Both the position numbers and the translations under genes were made by a program. The notes below the pieces were generated by a model, which was given only the letters and a program-made list of their open reading frames with translations, searched no databases and was not told where the DNA came from. DNA of 64,000 nucleotides from Diprion similis (Eukaryota > Arthropoda > Insecta > Hymenoptera > Diprionidae). Shown one piece after another: positions 1 to 12,480 of the stretch (positions within the stretch are counted from its first letter, which is position 1; each line of letters opens with the position of its first letter). Location of the stretch: NCBI RefSeq assembly GCF_021155765.1, contig NC_060113.1, forward strand, positions 1,044,501 through 1,108,500, in the 5' to 3' direction.

Positions 1-3000
1 ACAAATCGATTCCAAGACAAAAGATTTTTCGGCCAAAAAAAATCCAAGGCTAACCCCTTTGCATTTTTGGTGAAAATTTCGACGACTGTGAAAAGTGCTG
101 CAATTAATTCTTTCGGGCACTATTCCGACGTAATTTTGCGAGAGGAATCGATTAAGCGCAGTCCCAATACGCTGCGAGCAACGGATCAAAAGTTACAGGC
201 GAAAAACTGCTTATTTTCGTCCTCATTTCTCTGCTGTTGGTCCTACGCTCTTTTTCGTGTGTTTTTTGAGTTCCTGGGGGTCGATTTACTCCGGAAAGGG
301 TCATACAAATCGATTCCAAGAAAAAAGATTTTTCGGCCAAAAAAAATCCAAGGCTAACCCCTTTGCATTTTTGGTGAAAATTTCGTCGACTTTGAAAAGT
401 GCTGCAATTAATTCTTTCAGGCACTATTCCGACGTAATTTTGCGAGAGGAATCGATTAGGCGCAGTCCCAATACGCTGCGAGCAACGGATCAAGAGTTAC
501 AGGCGAAAAACTGCTTATTTTCGTCCTCATTTCTCTGCTGTTGGTCCTACGGTCTTTTTCGTGTGTTTTTTGAGTTCCTAGGGGTCGATTTACTCCGGAA
601 AGGGTCATACAAATCGATTCCAAGACAAAAGATTTTTCGGCCAAAAAAAATCCAAGGCTAACCCTTCTGCATTTTTGGTAAAAATTTCGACGACTTTGAA
701 AAGTGCTGCAATTAATTCTTTCAGGCACTATTCCGACGTAATTTTGCGAGAGGAATCGATTAAGCGCAGTCCCAATACGCTGCGAGCAACGGATCAAAAG
801 TTACAGGCGAAAAACTGCTTATTTTTGTCCTCATTTCTCTGCTGTTGGTCCTACGCTCTTTTTCGTGTGTTTTTTGAGTTCCTGGGGGTCGATTTACTCC
901 GGAAAGGGTCATACAAATCGATTCCAAGACAAAAGATTTTTCGGCCAAAAAAAATCCAAGGCTAACCCCTTTGCATTTTTGGTGAAAATTTCGACGACTT
1001 TGAAAAGTGCTGCAATTAATTCTTTCGGGCACTATTCCGACGTAATTTTGCGAGAGGAATCGATTAAGCGCAGTCCCAATACGCTGCGAGCAACGGATCA
1101 AAAGTTACAGGCGAAAGACTGCTTATTTTCGTCCTCATTTCTCTGCTGTTGGTCCTACGGTCTTTTTCGTGTGTTTTTTGAGTTCCCAGGGGTCGATTTA
1201 CTCCGGAAAGGGTCATACAAATCGATTTCAAGACAAAAGATTTTTCGGCCAAAAAAAATCCAAGGCTAACCCCTTTGCATTTTTGGTAAAAATTTCGACG
1301 ACTTTGAAAAGTGCTGCAATTAATTCTTTCAGGCACTATTCCGACGTAATTTTGCGAGAGGAATCAATTAAGCGCAGTCCCAATACGCTGCGAGCAACGG
1401 ATCAAAAGTTACAGGCAAAAAACTGCTTATTTTCGTCCTCATTTCTCTGCTGTTGGTCCGACGCTCTTTTTCGTGTGTTTTTTGAGTTCCTGGGGGTCGA
1501 TTTACTCCGGAAAGGGTCATACAAATCGATTCCAAGAAAAAAGATTTTTCGGCCAAAAAAAATCCAAGGCTAACCCTTCTGCATTTTTGGTAAAAATTTC
1601 GACGACTTTGAAAAGTGCTGCAATTAATTCTTTCAGGCACTATTCCGACGTAATTTTGCGAGAGGAATCGATTAAGCGCAGTCCCAATACGCTGCGAGCA
1701 ACGGATCAAGAGTTGCAGGCGAAAAACTGCTTATTTTCGTCCTCATTTCTCTGCTGTTGGTCCTACGGTCTTTTTCGTGTGTTTTTTGAGTTCCTTGGGG
1801 TCGATTTACTCCGGAAAGGGTCATACAAATCGATTCCAAGACAAAAGATTTTTCGGCTAAAAAAAATCCAAGGCTAACCCTTCTGCATTTTTGGTAAAAA
1901 TTTCGACGACTTTGAAAAGTGCTGCAATTAATTCTTTCAGGCACTATTCCGACGTAATTTTGCGAGAGGAATCGATTAAGCGCAGTCCCAATACGCTGCG
2001 AGCAACGGATCAAAAGTTACAGGCGAAAAACTGCTTATTTTCGTCCTCATTTCTCTGCTGTTGGTCCTACGGTCTTTTTCGTGTGTTTTTTGAGTTCCTA
2101 GGGGTCGATTCACTCCGGAAAGGGTCATACACATCGATTCCAAGACAAAAGATTTTTTGGCCAAAAAAAATCCAAGGCTTACCCCTTTGCATTTTTGGTG
2201 AAAATTTCAACGACTTTGAAAAGTGCTGCAATTAATTCTTTCAGGCACTATTCCGACGTAATTTTGCGAGAGGAATCGATTAAGCGCAGTCCCAATACGC
2301 TGCGAGCAACGGATCAAGAGTTGCAGGCGAAAAACTGCTTATTTTCGTCCTCATTTCTCTGCTGTTGGTCCTACGGTCTTTTTCGTGTGTTTTTTGAGTT
2401 CCTTGGGGTCGATTTACTCCGGAAAGGGTCATACAAATCGATTCCAAGACAAAAGATTTTTCGGCTAAAAAAAATCCAAGGCTAACCCTTCTGCATTTTT
2501 GGTAAAAATTTCGACGACTTTGAAAAGTGCTGCAATTAATTCTTTCAGGCACTATTCCGACGTAATTTTGCGAGAGGAATCGATTAGGCGCAGTCCCAAT
2601 ACGCTGCGAGCAACGGATCAAAAGTTACAGGCGAAAAACTGCTTATTTTCGTCCTCATTTCTCTGCTGTTGGTCCTACGGTCTTTTTCGTGTGTTTTTTG
2701 AGTTCCCAGGGGTCGATTCACTCCGGAAAGGGTCATACAAATCGATTTCAAGACAAAAGATTATTCGGCCAAAAAAAATCCAAGGCTAACCCCTTTGCAT
2801 TTTTGGTAAAAATTTCGACGACTTTGAAAAGTGCTGCAATTAATTCTTTCAGGCACTATTCCGACGTAATTTTGCGAGAGGAATCGATTCAGCGCAGTCC
2901 CAATACGCTGCGAGCAACGGATCAGAAGTTACAGGCAAAAAACTGCTTATTTTCGTCCTCATTTCTCTGCTGTTGGTCCTACGGTCTTTTTCGTGTGTTT

Positions 3001-6000
3001 TTTGAGTTCCCAGGGGTCGATTCACTCCGGAAAGGGTCATACAAATCGATTTCAAGACAAAAGATTATTCGGCCAAAAAAAATCCAAGGCTAACCCCTTT
3101 GCATTTTTGGTGAAAATTTCGACGACTTTGAAAAGTGCTGCAATTAAATCTTTCAGGCACTATTCCGACGTAATTTTGCGAGAGGAATCGATTAAGCGCA
3201 GTCCCAATACGCTGCGAGCAACGGATCAAAAGTTACAGGCGAAAAACTGCTTATTTTCGTCCTCATTTCTCTGCTGTTGGTCCTACGCTCTTTTTCGTGT
3301 GTTTTTTGAGTTCCTGGGGGTCGATTTACTCCGGAAAGGGTCATACAAATCGATTCCAAGACAAAAGATTTTTGGCCAAAAAAAATCCAAGGCTAACCCC
3401 TTTGCATTTTTGGTGAAAATTTCGACGACTTTGAAAAGTGCTGCAATCAATTCTTTCGGGCACTATTCCGACGTAATTTTGCGAGAGGAATCGATTAAGC
3501 GCAGTCCCAATACGCTGCGAGCAACGGATCAAAAGTTACAGGCGAAAAACTGCTTATTTTCGTCCTCATTTCTCTGCTGTTGGTCCTACGCTCTTTTTCG
3601 TGTGTTTTTTGAGTTCCTGGGGGTCGATTTACTCCGGAAAGGGTCATACAAATCGATTCCAAGACAAAAGATTTTTCGGCCAAAAAAAATCCAAGGCTAA
3701 CCCCTTTGCATTTTTGGTGAAAATTTCGACGACTTTGAAAAGTGCTGCATTTAATTCTTTCGGGCACTATTCCGACGTAATTTCGCGAGAGGAATCGATT
3801 AAGCGCAGTCCCAATACGCTGCGAGCAACGGATCAAAAGTTACAGGCGAAAAACTGCTTATTTTCGTCCTCATTTCTCTGCTGTTGGTCCTACGCTCTTT
3901 TTCGTGTGTTTTTTGAGTTCCTGGGGGTCGATTTACTCCGGAAAGGGTCATACAAATCGATTTCAAGAAAAAAGATTTTTCGGCCAAAAAAAATCCAAGG
4001 CTAACCCCTTTGCATTTTTAGTGAAAATTTCGACGACTTTGAAAAGTGCTGCAATTAATTCTTTCAGGCACTATTCCGACGTAATTTTGCGAGAGGAATC
4101 GATTAGGCGCAGTCCCAATACGCTGCGAGCAACGGATCAAGAGTTACAGGCGAAAAACTGCTTATTTTCGTCCTCATTTCTCTGCTGTGGGTCCTACGGT
4201 CTTTTTCGTGTGTTTTTTGAGTTCCTAGGGGTCGATTTACTCCGGAAAGGGTCATACAAATCGATTCCAAGACAAAAGATTTTTCGGCCAAAAAAAATCC
4301 AAGGCTAACCCCTTTGCATTTTTGGTAAAAATTTCGACGACTTTGAAAAGTGCTGCAATTGATTCTTTCAGGCACTATTCCGATGTAATTTTGCGAGAGG
4401 AATCGATTAAGCGCAGTCCCAATACGCTGCGAGCAACGGATCAAAAGTTACAGGCGAAAAACTGCTTATTTTTGTCCTCATTTCTCTGCTGTTGGTCCTA
4501 CGGTCTTTTTCGTGTGTTTTTTGAGTTCCTGGGGGTCGATTTACTCCGGAAAGGGTCATACAAATCGATTCCAAGAAAAAAAATTTTTCGGCCAAAAAAA
4601 ATCCAAGGCTAACCCCTTTGCATTTTTGGTGAAAATTTCGACGACTTTGAAAAGTGCTGCAATTAATTCTTTCAGGCACTATTCCGACGTAATTTTGCGA
4701 GAGGAATCGATTAGGCGCAGTCCCAATACGCTGCGAGCAACGGATCAAGAGTTACAGGCGAAAAACTGCTTATTTTCGTCCTCATTTCTCTGCTGTTGGT
4801 CCTACGGTCTTTTTCGTGTGTTTTTTGAGTTCCTAGGGGTCGATTTACTCCGGAAAGGGTCATACAAATCGATTCCAAGACAAAAGATTTTTCGGCCAAA
4901 AAAAATCCAAGGCTAACCCCTTTGCATTTTTGGTAAAAATTTCGACGACTTTGAAAAGTGCTGCAATTAATTCTTTCAGGCACTATTCCGACGTAATTTT
5001 GCGAGAGGAATCGATTAGGCGCAGTCCAAATACGCTGCGAGCAACGGATCAAGAGTAACAGGCGAAAAACTGCTCATTTTCGTCCTCATTTCTCTGCTGT
5101 TGGTCCTACGCTCTTTTTCGTGTGTTTTTTGAGTTCCTGGGGGTCGATTTACTCCGGAAAGGGTCATACAAATCGATTCCAAGACAAAAGATTTTTCGGC
5201 CAAAAAAAATCCAAGGCTAACCCCTTTGCATTTTTGGTGAAAATTTCGACGACTTTGAAAAGTGCTGCAATTAATTCTTTCAGGCACTATTCCGACGTAA
5301 TTTTTCGAGAGGAATCGATTAGGCGCAGTCCCAATACGCTGCGAGCAACGGATCAAGAGTTACAGGCGAAAAACTGCTTATTTTCGTCCTCATTTCTCTG
5401 CTGTTGGTCCTACGGTCTTTTTCGTGTGTTTTTTGAGTTCCTAGGGGTCGATTTACTCCGGAAAGGGTCATACAAATCGATTCCAAGACAAAAGATTTTT
5501 CGGCCAAAAAAAATCCAAGGCTAACCCCTTTGCATTTTTGGTAAAAATTTCGACGACTTTGAAAAGTGCTGCAATTAATTCTTTCAGGCACTATTCCGAC
5601 GTAATTTTGCGAGAGGAATCGATTAAGCGCAGTCCCAATACGCTGCGAGCAACGGATCAAAAGTTACAGGCGAAAAACTGCTTATTTTCGTTTTCATTTC
5701 TCTGCTGTTGGTCCTACGGTCTTTTTCGTGTGTTTTTTGAGTTCCTAGGGGTCGATTTACTCCGGAAAGGGTCATACAAATCGATTTCAAGACAAAAGAT
5801 TTTTCGGCCAAAAAAAATCCAAGGCTAACCCCTTTGCATTTTTGGTTAAAATTTCGACGACTTTGAGTAGTGCTGCAATTAATTCTTTCAGGCACTATTC
5901 CGACGTAATTTTGCGAGAGGAATCGATTAAGCGCAGTCCCAATACGCTGCGAGCAACGGATCAAAAGTTACAGGCGAAAAACTGCTTATTTTCGTCCTCA

Positions 6001-6489
6001 TTTCTCTGCTGTTGGTCCTACGCTCTTTTTCGTGTGTTTTTTGAGTTCCTGGGGGTCGATTTACTCCGGAAAGGGTCATACAAATCGATTCCAAGACAAA
6101 AGATTTTTCGGCCAAAAAAAATCCAAGGCTATCCCCTTTGCATTTTTGGTGAAAATTTCGACGACTTTGAAAAGTGCTGCAATTAATTCTTTCGCGCACT
6201 ATTCCGACGTAATTTTGCGAGAGGAATCGATTAAGCGCAGTCCCAATACGCTGCGAGCAACGGATCAAAAGTTACAGGCGAAAAACTGCTTATTTTCGTC
6301 CTCATTTCTCTGCTGTTGGTCCTACGGTCTTTTTCGTGTGTTTTTTGAGTTCCCAGGGGTCGATTTACTCCGGAAAGGGTCATACAAATCGATTTCAAGA
6401 CAAAAGATTTTTTGGCCAAAAAAAATCCAAGGCTAACCCCTTTGCATTTTTGGTAAAAATTTCGACGACTTTGAAAAGTGCTGCAATTA

Positions 6490-9400
6490 TTTCTTTCAGG
6501 CACTATTCCGACGTAATTTTGCGAGAGGAATCGATTAAGCGCAGTCCCAATACGCTGCGAGCAACGGATCAAAAGTTACAGGCGAAAAACTGCTTATTTT
6601 CGTCCTCATTTCTCTGCTGTTGGTCCTACGGTCTTTATTGTGTGTTTTTTGAGTTCCTAGGGGTCGATTTACTCCGGAAAGGGTCATACAAATCGATTCC
6701 AAGACGAAAGATTTTTCGGCCAAAAAAAATCCAAGGCTAACCCTTTTGCATTTTTGGTGAAAATTTCGACGACTTTGAAAAGTGCTGCAATTAATTCTTT
6801 CGGGCACTATTCCGACGTAATTTTGCGAGAGGAATCGATTAAGCGCAGTCCCAATACGCTGCGAGCAACGGATCAAAAGTTACAGGCGAAAAACTGCTTA
6901 TTTTCGTCCTCATTTCTTTGCTGTTGGTCCTACGCTCTTTTTCGTGTGTTTTTTGAGTTCCTGGGGGTCGATTTACTCCGGAAAGGGTCATACAAATCGA
7001 TTCCAAGACAAAAGATTTTTCGGCCAAAAAAAATCCAAGGCTAACCCCTTTGCATTTTTGGTGAAAATTTCGACGACTTTGAAAAGTGCTGCAATTAATT
7101 CTTTCGGGCACTATTCCGACGTAATTTTGCGAGAGGAATCGATTAAGCGCAGTCCCAATACGCTGCGAGCAACGGATCAACAGTTACAGGCGAAAAACTG
7201 CTTATTTTCGTCCTCATTTCTCTGCTGTTGGTCCTACGGTCTTTTTCGTGTGTTTTTTGAGTTCCCAGGGGTCGATTCACTCCGGAAAGGGTCATACAAA
7301 TCGATTTCAAGACAAAAGATTATTCGGCCAAAAAAAATCCAAGGCTAACCCCTTTGCATTTTTGGTTAAAATTTCGACGACTTTGAGTAGTGCTGCAATT
7401 AATTCTTTCAGGCACTATTCCGACGTAATTTTGCGAGAGGAATCGATTAAGCGCAGTCCCAATACGCTGCGAGCAACGGATCAAAAGTTACAGGCGAAAA
7501 ACTGCTTATTTTCGTCCTCATTTCTCTGCTGTTGGTCCTACGCTCTTTTTCGTGTGTTTTTTGAGTTCCTGGGGGTCGATTTACTCCGGAAAGGGTCATA
7601 CAAATCGATTCCAAGACAAAAGATTTTTCGGCCAAAAAAAATCCAAGGCTATCCCCTTTGCATTTTTGGTGAAAATTTCGACGACTTTGAGTAGTGCTGC
7701 AATTAATTCTTTCAGGCACTATTCCGACGTAATTTTGCGAGAGGAATCGATTAAGCGCAGTCCCAATACGCTGCGAGCAACGGATCAAAAGTTACAGGCG
7801 AAAAACTGCTTATTTTCGTCCTCATTTCTCTGCTGTTGGTCCTACGCTCTTTTTCGTGTGTTTTTTGAGTTCCTGGGGGTCGATTTACTCCGGAAAGGGT
7901 CATACAAATCGATTCCAAGACAAAAGATTTTTCGGCCAAAAAAAATCCAAGGCTATCCCCTTTGCATTTTTGGTGAAAATTTCGACGACTTTGAAAAGTG
8001 CTGCAATTAATTCTTTCGCGCACTATTCCGACGTAATTTTGCGAGAGGAATCGATTAAGCGCAGTCCCAATACGCTGCGAGCAACGGATCAAAAGTTACA
8101 GGCAAAAAACTGCTTATTTTCGTCCTCATTTCTCTGCTGTTGGTCCTACGGTCTTTTTCGTGTGTTTTTTGAGTTCCCAGGGGTCGATTTACTCCGGAAA
8201 GGGTCATACAAATCGATTTCAAGACAAAAGATTTTTCGGCCAAAAAAAATCCAAGGCTAACCCCTTTGCATTTTTGGTGAAAATTTCGACGACTTTGAAA
8301 AGTGCTGCAATTATTTCTTTCAGGCACTATTCCGACGTAATTCTGCGAGAGGAATCGATTAAGCGCAGTCCCAATACGCTGCGAGCAACGGATCAAAAGT
8401 TACAGGCAAAAAACTGCTTATTTTCGTCCTTATTTCTCTGCTGTTGGTCCTACGCTCTTTTTCGTGTGTTTTTTAAGTTCCTGGGGGTCGATTTACTCCG
8501 GAAAGGGTCATACAAATCGATTCCAAGAAAAAAGATTTTTCGGCCAAAAAAAATCCAAGGCTAACCCCTTTGCATTTTTGGTGAAAATTTCGACGACTTT
8601 GAAAAGTGCTGCAAGTAATTCTTTCGGGCACTATTCCGACGTAATTTTGCGAGAGGAATCGATTAAGCGCAGTCCCAATACGCTGCGAGCAACGGATCAA
8701 AAGTTACAGGCGAGAAACTGCTTATTTTCGTCCTCATTTCTCTGCTGTTGGTCCTACGGTCTTTTTCGTGTGTTTTTTGAGTTCCCAGGGGTCGATTTAC
8801 TCCGGAAAGGGTCATACAAATCGATTTCAAGACAAAAGATTATTCGGCCAAAAAAAATCCAAGGCTAACCCCTTTGCATTTTTGGTGAAAATTTCGACGA
8901 CTTTGAAAAGTGCTGCAATTAATTCTTTCAGGCACTATTCCGACGTAATTTTGCGAGAGGAATCGATTAGGCGCAGTCCCAATACGCTGCGAGCAACGGA
9001 TCAAGAGTTACAGGCGAAAAACTGCTTATTTTCGTCCTCATTTCTCTGCTGTTGGTCCTACGGTCTTTTTCGTGTGTTTCTTGAGTTCCTAGGGGTCGAT
9101 TTACTCCGGAAAGGGTCATACAAATCGATTCCAAGACAAAAGATTTTTCGGCCAAAAAAAATCCAAGGCTAACCCCTTTGCATTTTTGGTAAAAATTTCG
9201 ACGACTTTGAAAAGTGCTGCAATTAATTCTTTCAGGCACTATTCCGACGTAATTTTGCGAGAGGAATCGATTAAGCGCAGTCCCAATACGCTGCGAGCAA
9301 CGGATCAAAAGTTACAGGCGAAAAACTGCTTATTTTCGTCCTCATTTCTCTGCTGTTGGTCCTACGCTCTTTTTCGTGTGTTTTTTGAGTTCCTGGGGGT

Positions 9401-12400
9401 CGATTTACTCCGGAAAGGGTCATACAAATCGATTCCAAGACGAAAGATTTTTCGGCCAAAAAAAATCCAAGGCTAACCCTTTTGCATTTTTGGTGAAAAT
9501 TTCGACGACTTTGAAAAGTGCTGCAATTAATTCTTTCAGGCACTATTCCGACGTAATTTTGCGAGAGGAATCGATTAAGCGCAGTCCCAATACGCTGCGA
9601 GCAACGGATCAAAAGTTACAGGCGAAAAACTGCTTATTTTCGTCCTCATTTCTCTGCTGTTGGTCCTACGGTCTTTATTGTGTGTTTTTTGAGTTCCTAG
9701 GGGTCGATTTACTCCGGAAAGGGTCATACAAATCGATTCCAAGACGAAAGATTTTTCGGCCAAAAAAAATCCAAGGCTAACCCTTTTGCATTTTTGGTGA
9801 AAATTTCGACGACTTTGAAAAGTGCTGCAATTAATTCTTTCGGGCACTATTCCGACGTAATTTTGCGAGAGGAATCGATTAAGCGCAGTCCCAATACGCT
9901 GCGAGCAACGGATCAAAAGTTACAGGCGAAAAACTGCTTATTTTCGTCCTCATTTCTTTGCTGTTGGTCCTACGCTCTTTTTCGTGTGTTTTTTGAGTTC
10001 CTGGGGGTCGATTTACTCCGGAAAGGGTCATACAAATCGATTCCAAGACAAAAGATTTTTCGGCCAAAAAAAATCCAAGGCTAACCCCTTTGCATTTTTG
10101 GTGAAAATTTCGACGACTTTGAAAAGTGCTGCAATTAATTCTTTCGGGCACTATTCCGACGTAATTTTGCGAGAGGAATCGATTAAGCGCAGTCCCAATA
10201 CGCTGCGAGCAACGGATCAACAGTTACAGGCGAAAAACTGCTTATTTTCGTCCTCATTTCTCTGCTGTTGGTCCTACGGTCTTTTTCGTGTGTTTTTTGA
10301 GTTCCCAGGGGTCGATTCACTCCGGAAAGGGTCATACAAATCGATTTCAAGACAAAAGATTATTCGGCCAAAAAAAATCCAAGGCTAACCCCTTTGCATT
10401 TTTGGTTAAAATTTCGACGACTTTGAGTAGTGCTGCAATTAATTCTTTCAGGCACTATTCCGACGTAATTTTGCGAGAGGAATCGATTAAGCGCAGTCCC
10501 AATACGCTGCGAGCAACGGATCAAAAGTTACAGGCGAAAAACTGCTTATTTTCGTCCTCATTTCTCTGCTGTTGGTCCTACGCTCTTTTTCGTGTGTTTT
10601 TTGAGTTCCTGGGGGTCGATTTACTCCGGAAAGGGTCATACAAATCGATTCCAAGACAAAAGATTTTTCGGCCAAAAAAAATCCAAGGCTATCCCCTTTG
10701 CATTTTTGGTGAAAATTTCGACGACTTTGAGTAGTGCTGCAATTAATTCTTTCAGGCACTATTCCGACGTAATTTTGCGAGAGGAATCGATTAAGCGCAG
10801 TCCCAATACGCTGCGAGCAACGGATCAAAAGTTACAGGCGAAAAACTGCTTATTTTCGTCCTCATTTCTCTGCTGTTGGTCCTACGCTCTTTTTCGTGTG
10901 TTTTTTGAGTTCCTGGGGGTCGATTTACTCCGGAAAGGGTCATACAAATCGATTCCAAGACAAAAGATTTTTCGGCCAAAAAAAATCCAAGGCTATCCCC
11001 TTTGCATTTTTGGTGAAAATTTCGACGACTTTGAAAAGTGCTGCAATTAATTCTTTCGCGCACTATTCCGACGTAATTTTGCGAGAGGAATCGATTAAGC
11101 GCAGTCCCAATACGCTGCGAGCAACGGATCAAAAGTTACAGGCAAAAAACTGCTTATTTTCGTCCTCATTTCTCTGCTGTTGGTCCTACGGTCTTTTTCG
11201 TGTGTTTTTTGAGTTCCCAGGGGTCGATTTACTCCGGAAAGGGTCATACAAATCGATTTCAAGACAAAAGATTTTTCGGCCAAAAAAAATCCAAGGCTAA
11301 CCCCTTTGCATTTTTGGTGAAAATTTCGACGACTTTGAAAAGTGCTGCAATTATTTCTTTCAGGCACTATTCCGACGTAATTCTGCGAGAGGAATCGATT
11401 AAGCGCAGTCCCAATACGCTGCGAGCAACGGATCAAAAGTTACAGGCAAAAAACTGCTTATTTTCGTCCTTATTTCTCTGCTGTTGGTCCTACGCTCTTT
11501 TTCGTGTGTTTTTTAAGTTCCTGGGGGTCGATTTACTCCGGAAAGGGTCATACAAATCGATTCCAAGAAAAAAGATTTTTCGGCCAAAAAAAATCCAAGG
11601 CTAACCCCTTTGCATTTTTGGTGAAAATTTCGACGACTTTGAAAAGTGCTGCAAGTAATTCTTTCGGGCACTATTCCGACGTAATTTTGCGAGAGGAATC
11701 GATTAAGCGCAGTCCCAATACGCTGCGAGCAACGGATCAAAAGTTACAGGCGAGAAACTGCTTATTTTCGTCCTCATTTCTCTGCTGTTGGTCCTACGGT
11801 CTTTTTCGTGTGTTTTTTGAGTTCCCAGGGGTCGATTTACTCCGGAAAGGGTCATACAAATCGATTTCAAGACAAAAGATTATTCGGCCAAAAAAAATCC
11901 AAGGCTAACCCCTTTGCATTTTTGGTGAAAATTTCGACGACTTTGAAAAGTGCTGCAATTAATTCTTTCAGGCACTATTCCGACGTAATTTTGCGAGAGG
12001 AATCGATTAGGCGCAGTCCCAATACGCTGCGAGCAACGGATCAAGAGTTACAGGCGAAAAACTGCTTATTTTCGTCCTCATTTCTCTGCTGTTGGTCCTA
12101 CGGTCTTTTTCGTGTGTTTCTTGAGTTCCTAGGGGTCGATTTACTCCGGAAAGGGTCATACAAATCGATTCCAAGACAAAAGATTTTTCGGCCAAAAAAA
12201 ATCCAAGGCTAACCCCTTTGCATTTTTGGTAAAAATTTCGACGACTTTGAAAAGTGCTGCAATTAATTCTTTCAGGCACTATTCCGACGTAATTTTGCGA
12301 GAGGAATCGATTAAGCGCAGTCCCAATACGCTGCGAGCAACGGATCAAAAGTTACAGGCGAAAAACTGCTTATTTTCGTCCTCATTTCTCTGCTGTTGGT

Positions 12401-12480
12401 CCTACGCTCTTTTTCGTGTGTTTTTTGAGTTCCTGGGGGTCGATTTACTCCGGAAAGGGTCATACAAATCGATTCCAAGA
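6490..12480. repeat. Ten-monomer higher-order repeat, two adjacent copies (3040 bp each)
   Basis: Copy 1 (about 6490-9440) and copy 2 (about 9530-12480) agree at an offset of 3040 bp, which is ten monomers. Variants rare elsewhere recur at exactly this offset: CTTTATTGTGTG at about 6632 and 9672, CAACAGTTACAGG at about 7179 and 10219, TTTGAGTAGTGC at about 7382 and 10422, and TTTTTTAAGTTCC at about 8470 and 11510. The match ends where 9441 has GACGAAAG but 12481 has GACAAAAG. It starts after a TTATTTC/TTAATTC difference near 6489. This is the pattern left by a recent unequal crossover or tandem segmental duplication. Part of the same variant set (the CTTTATTGTGTG monomer) recurs near 13625. 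Confidence 0.85.
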
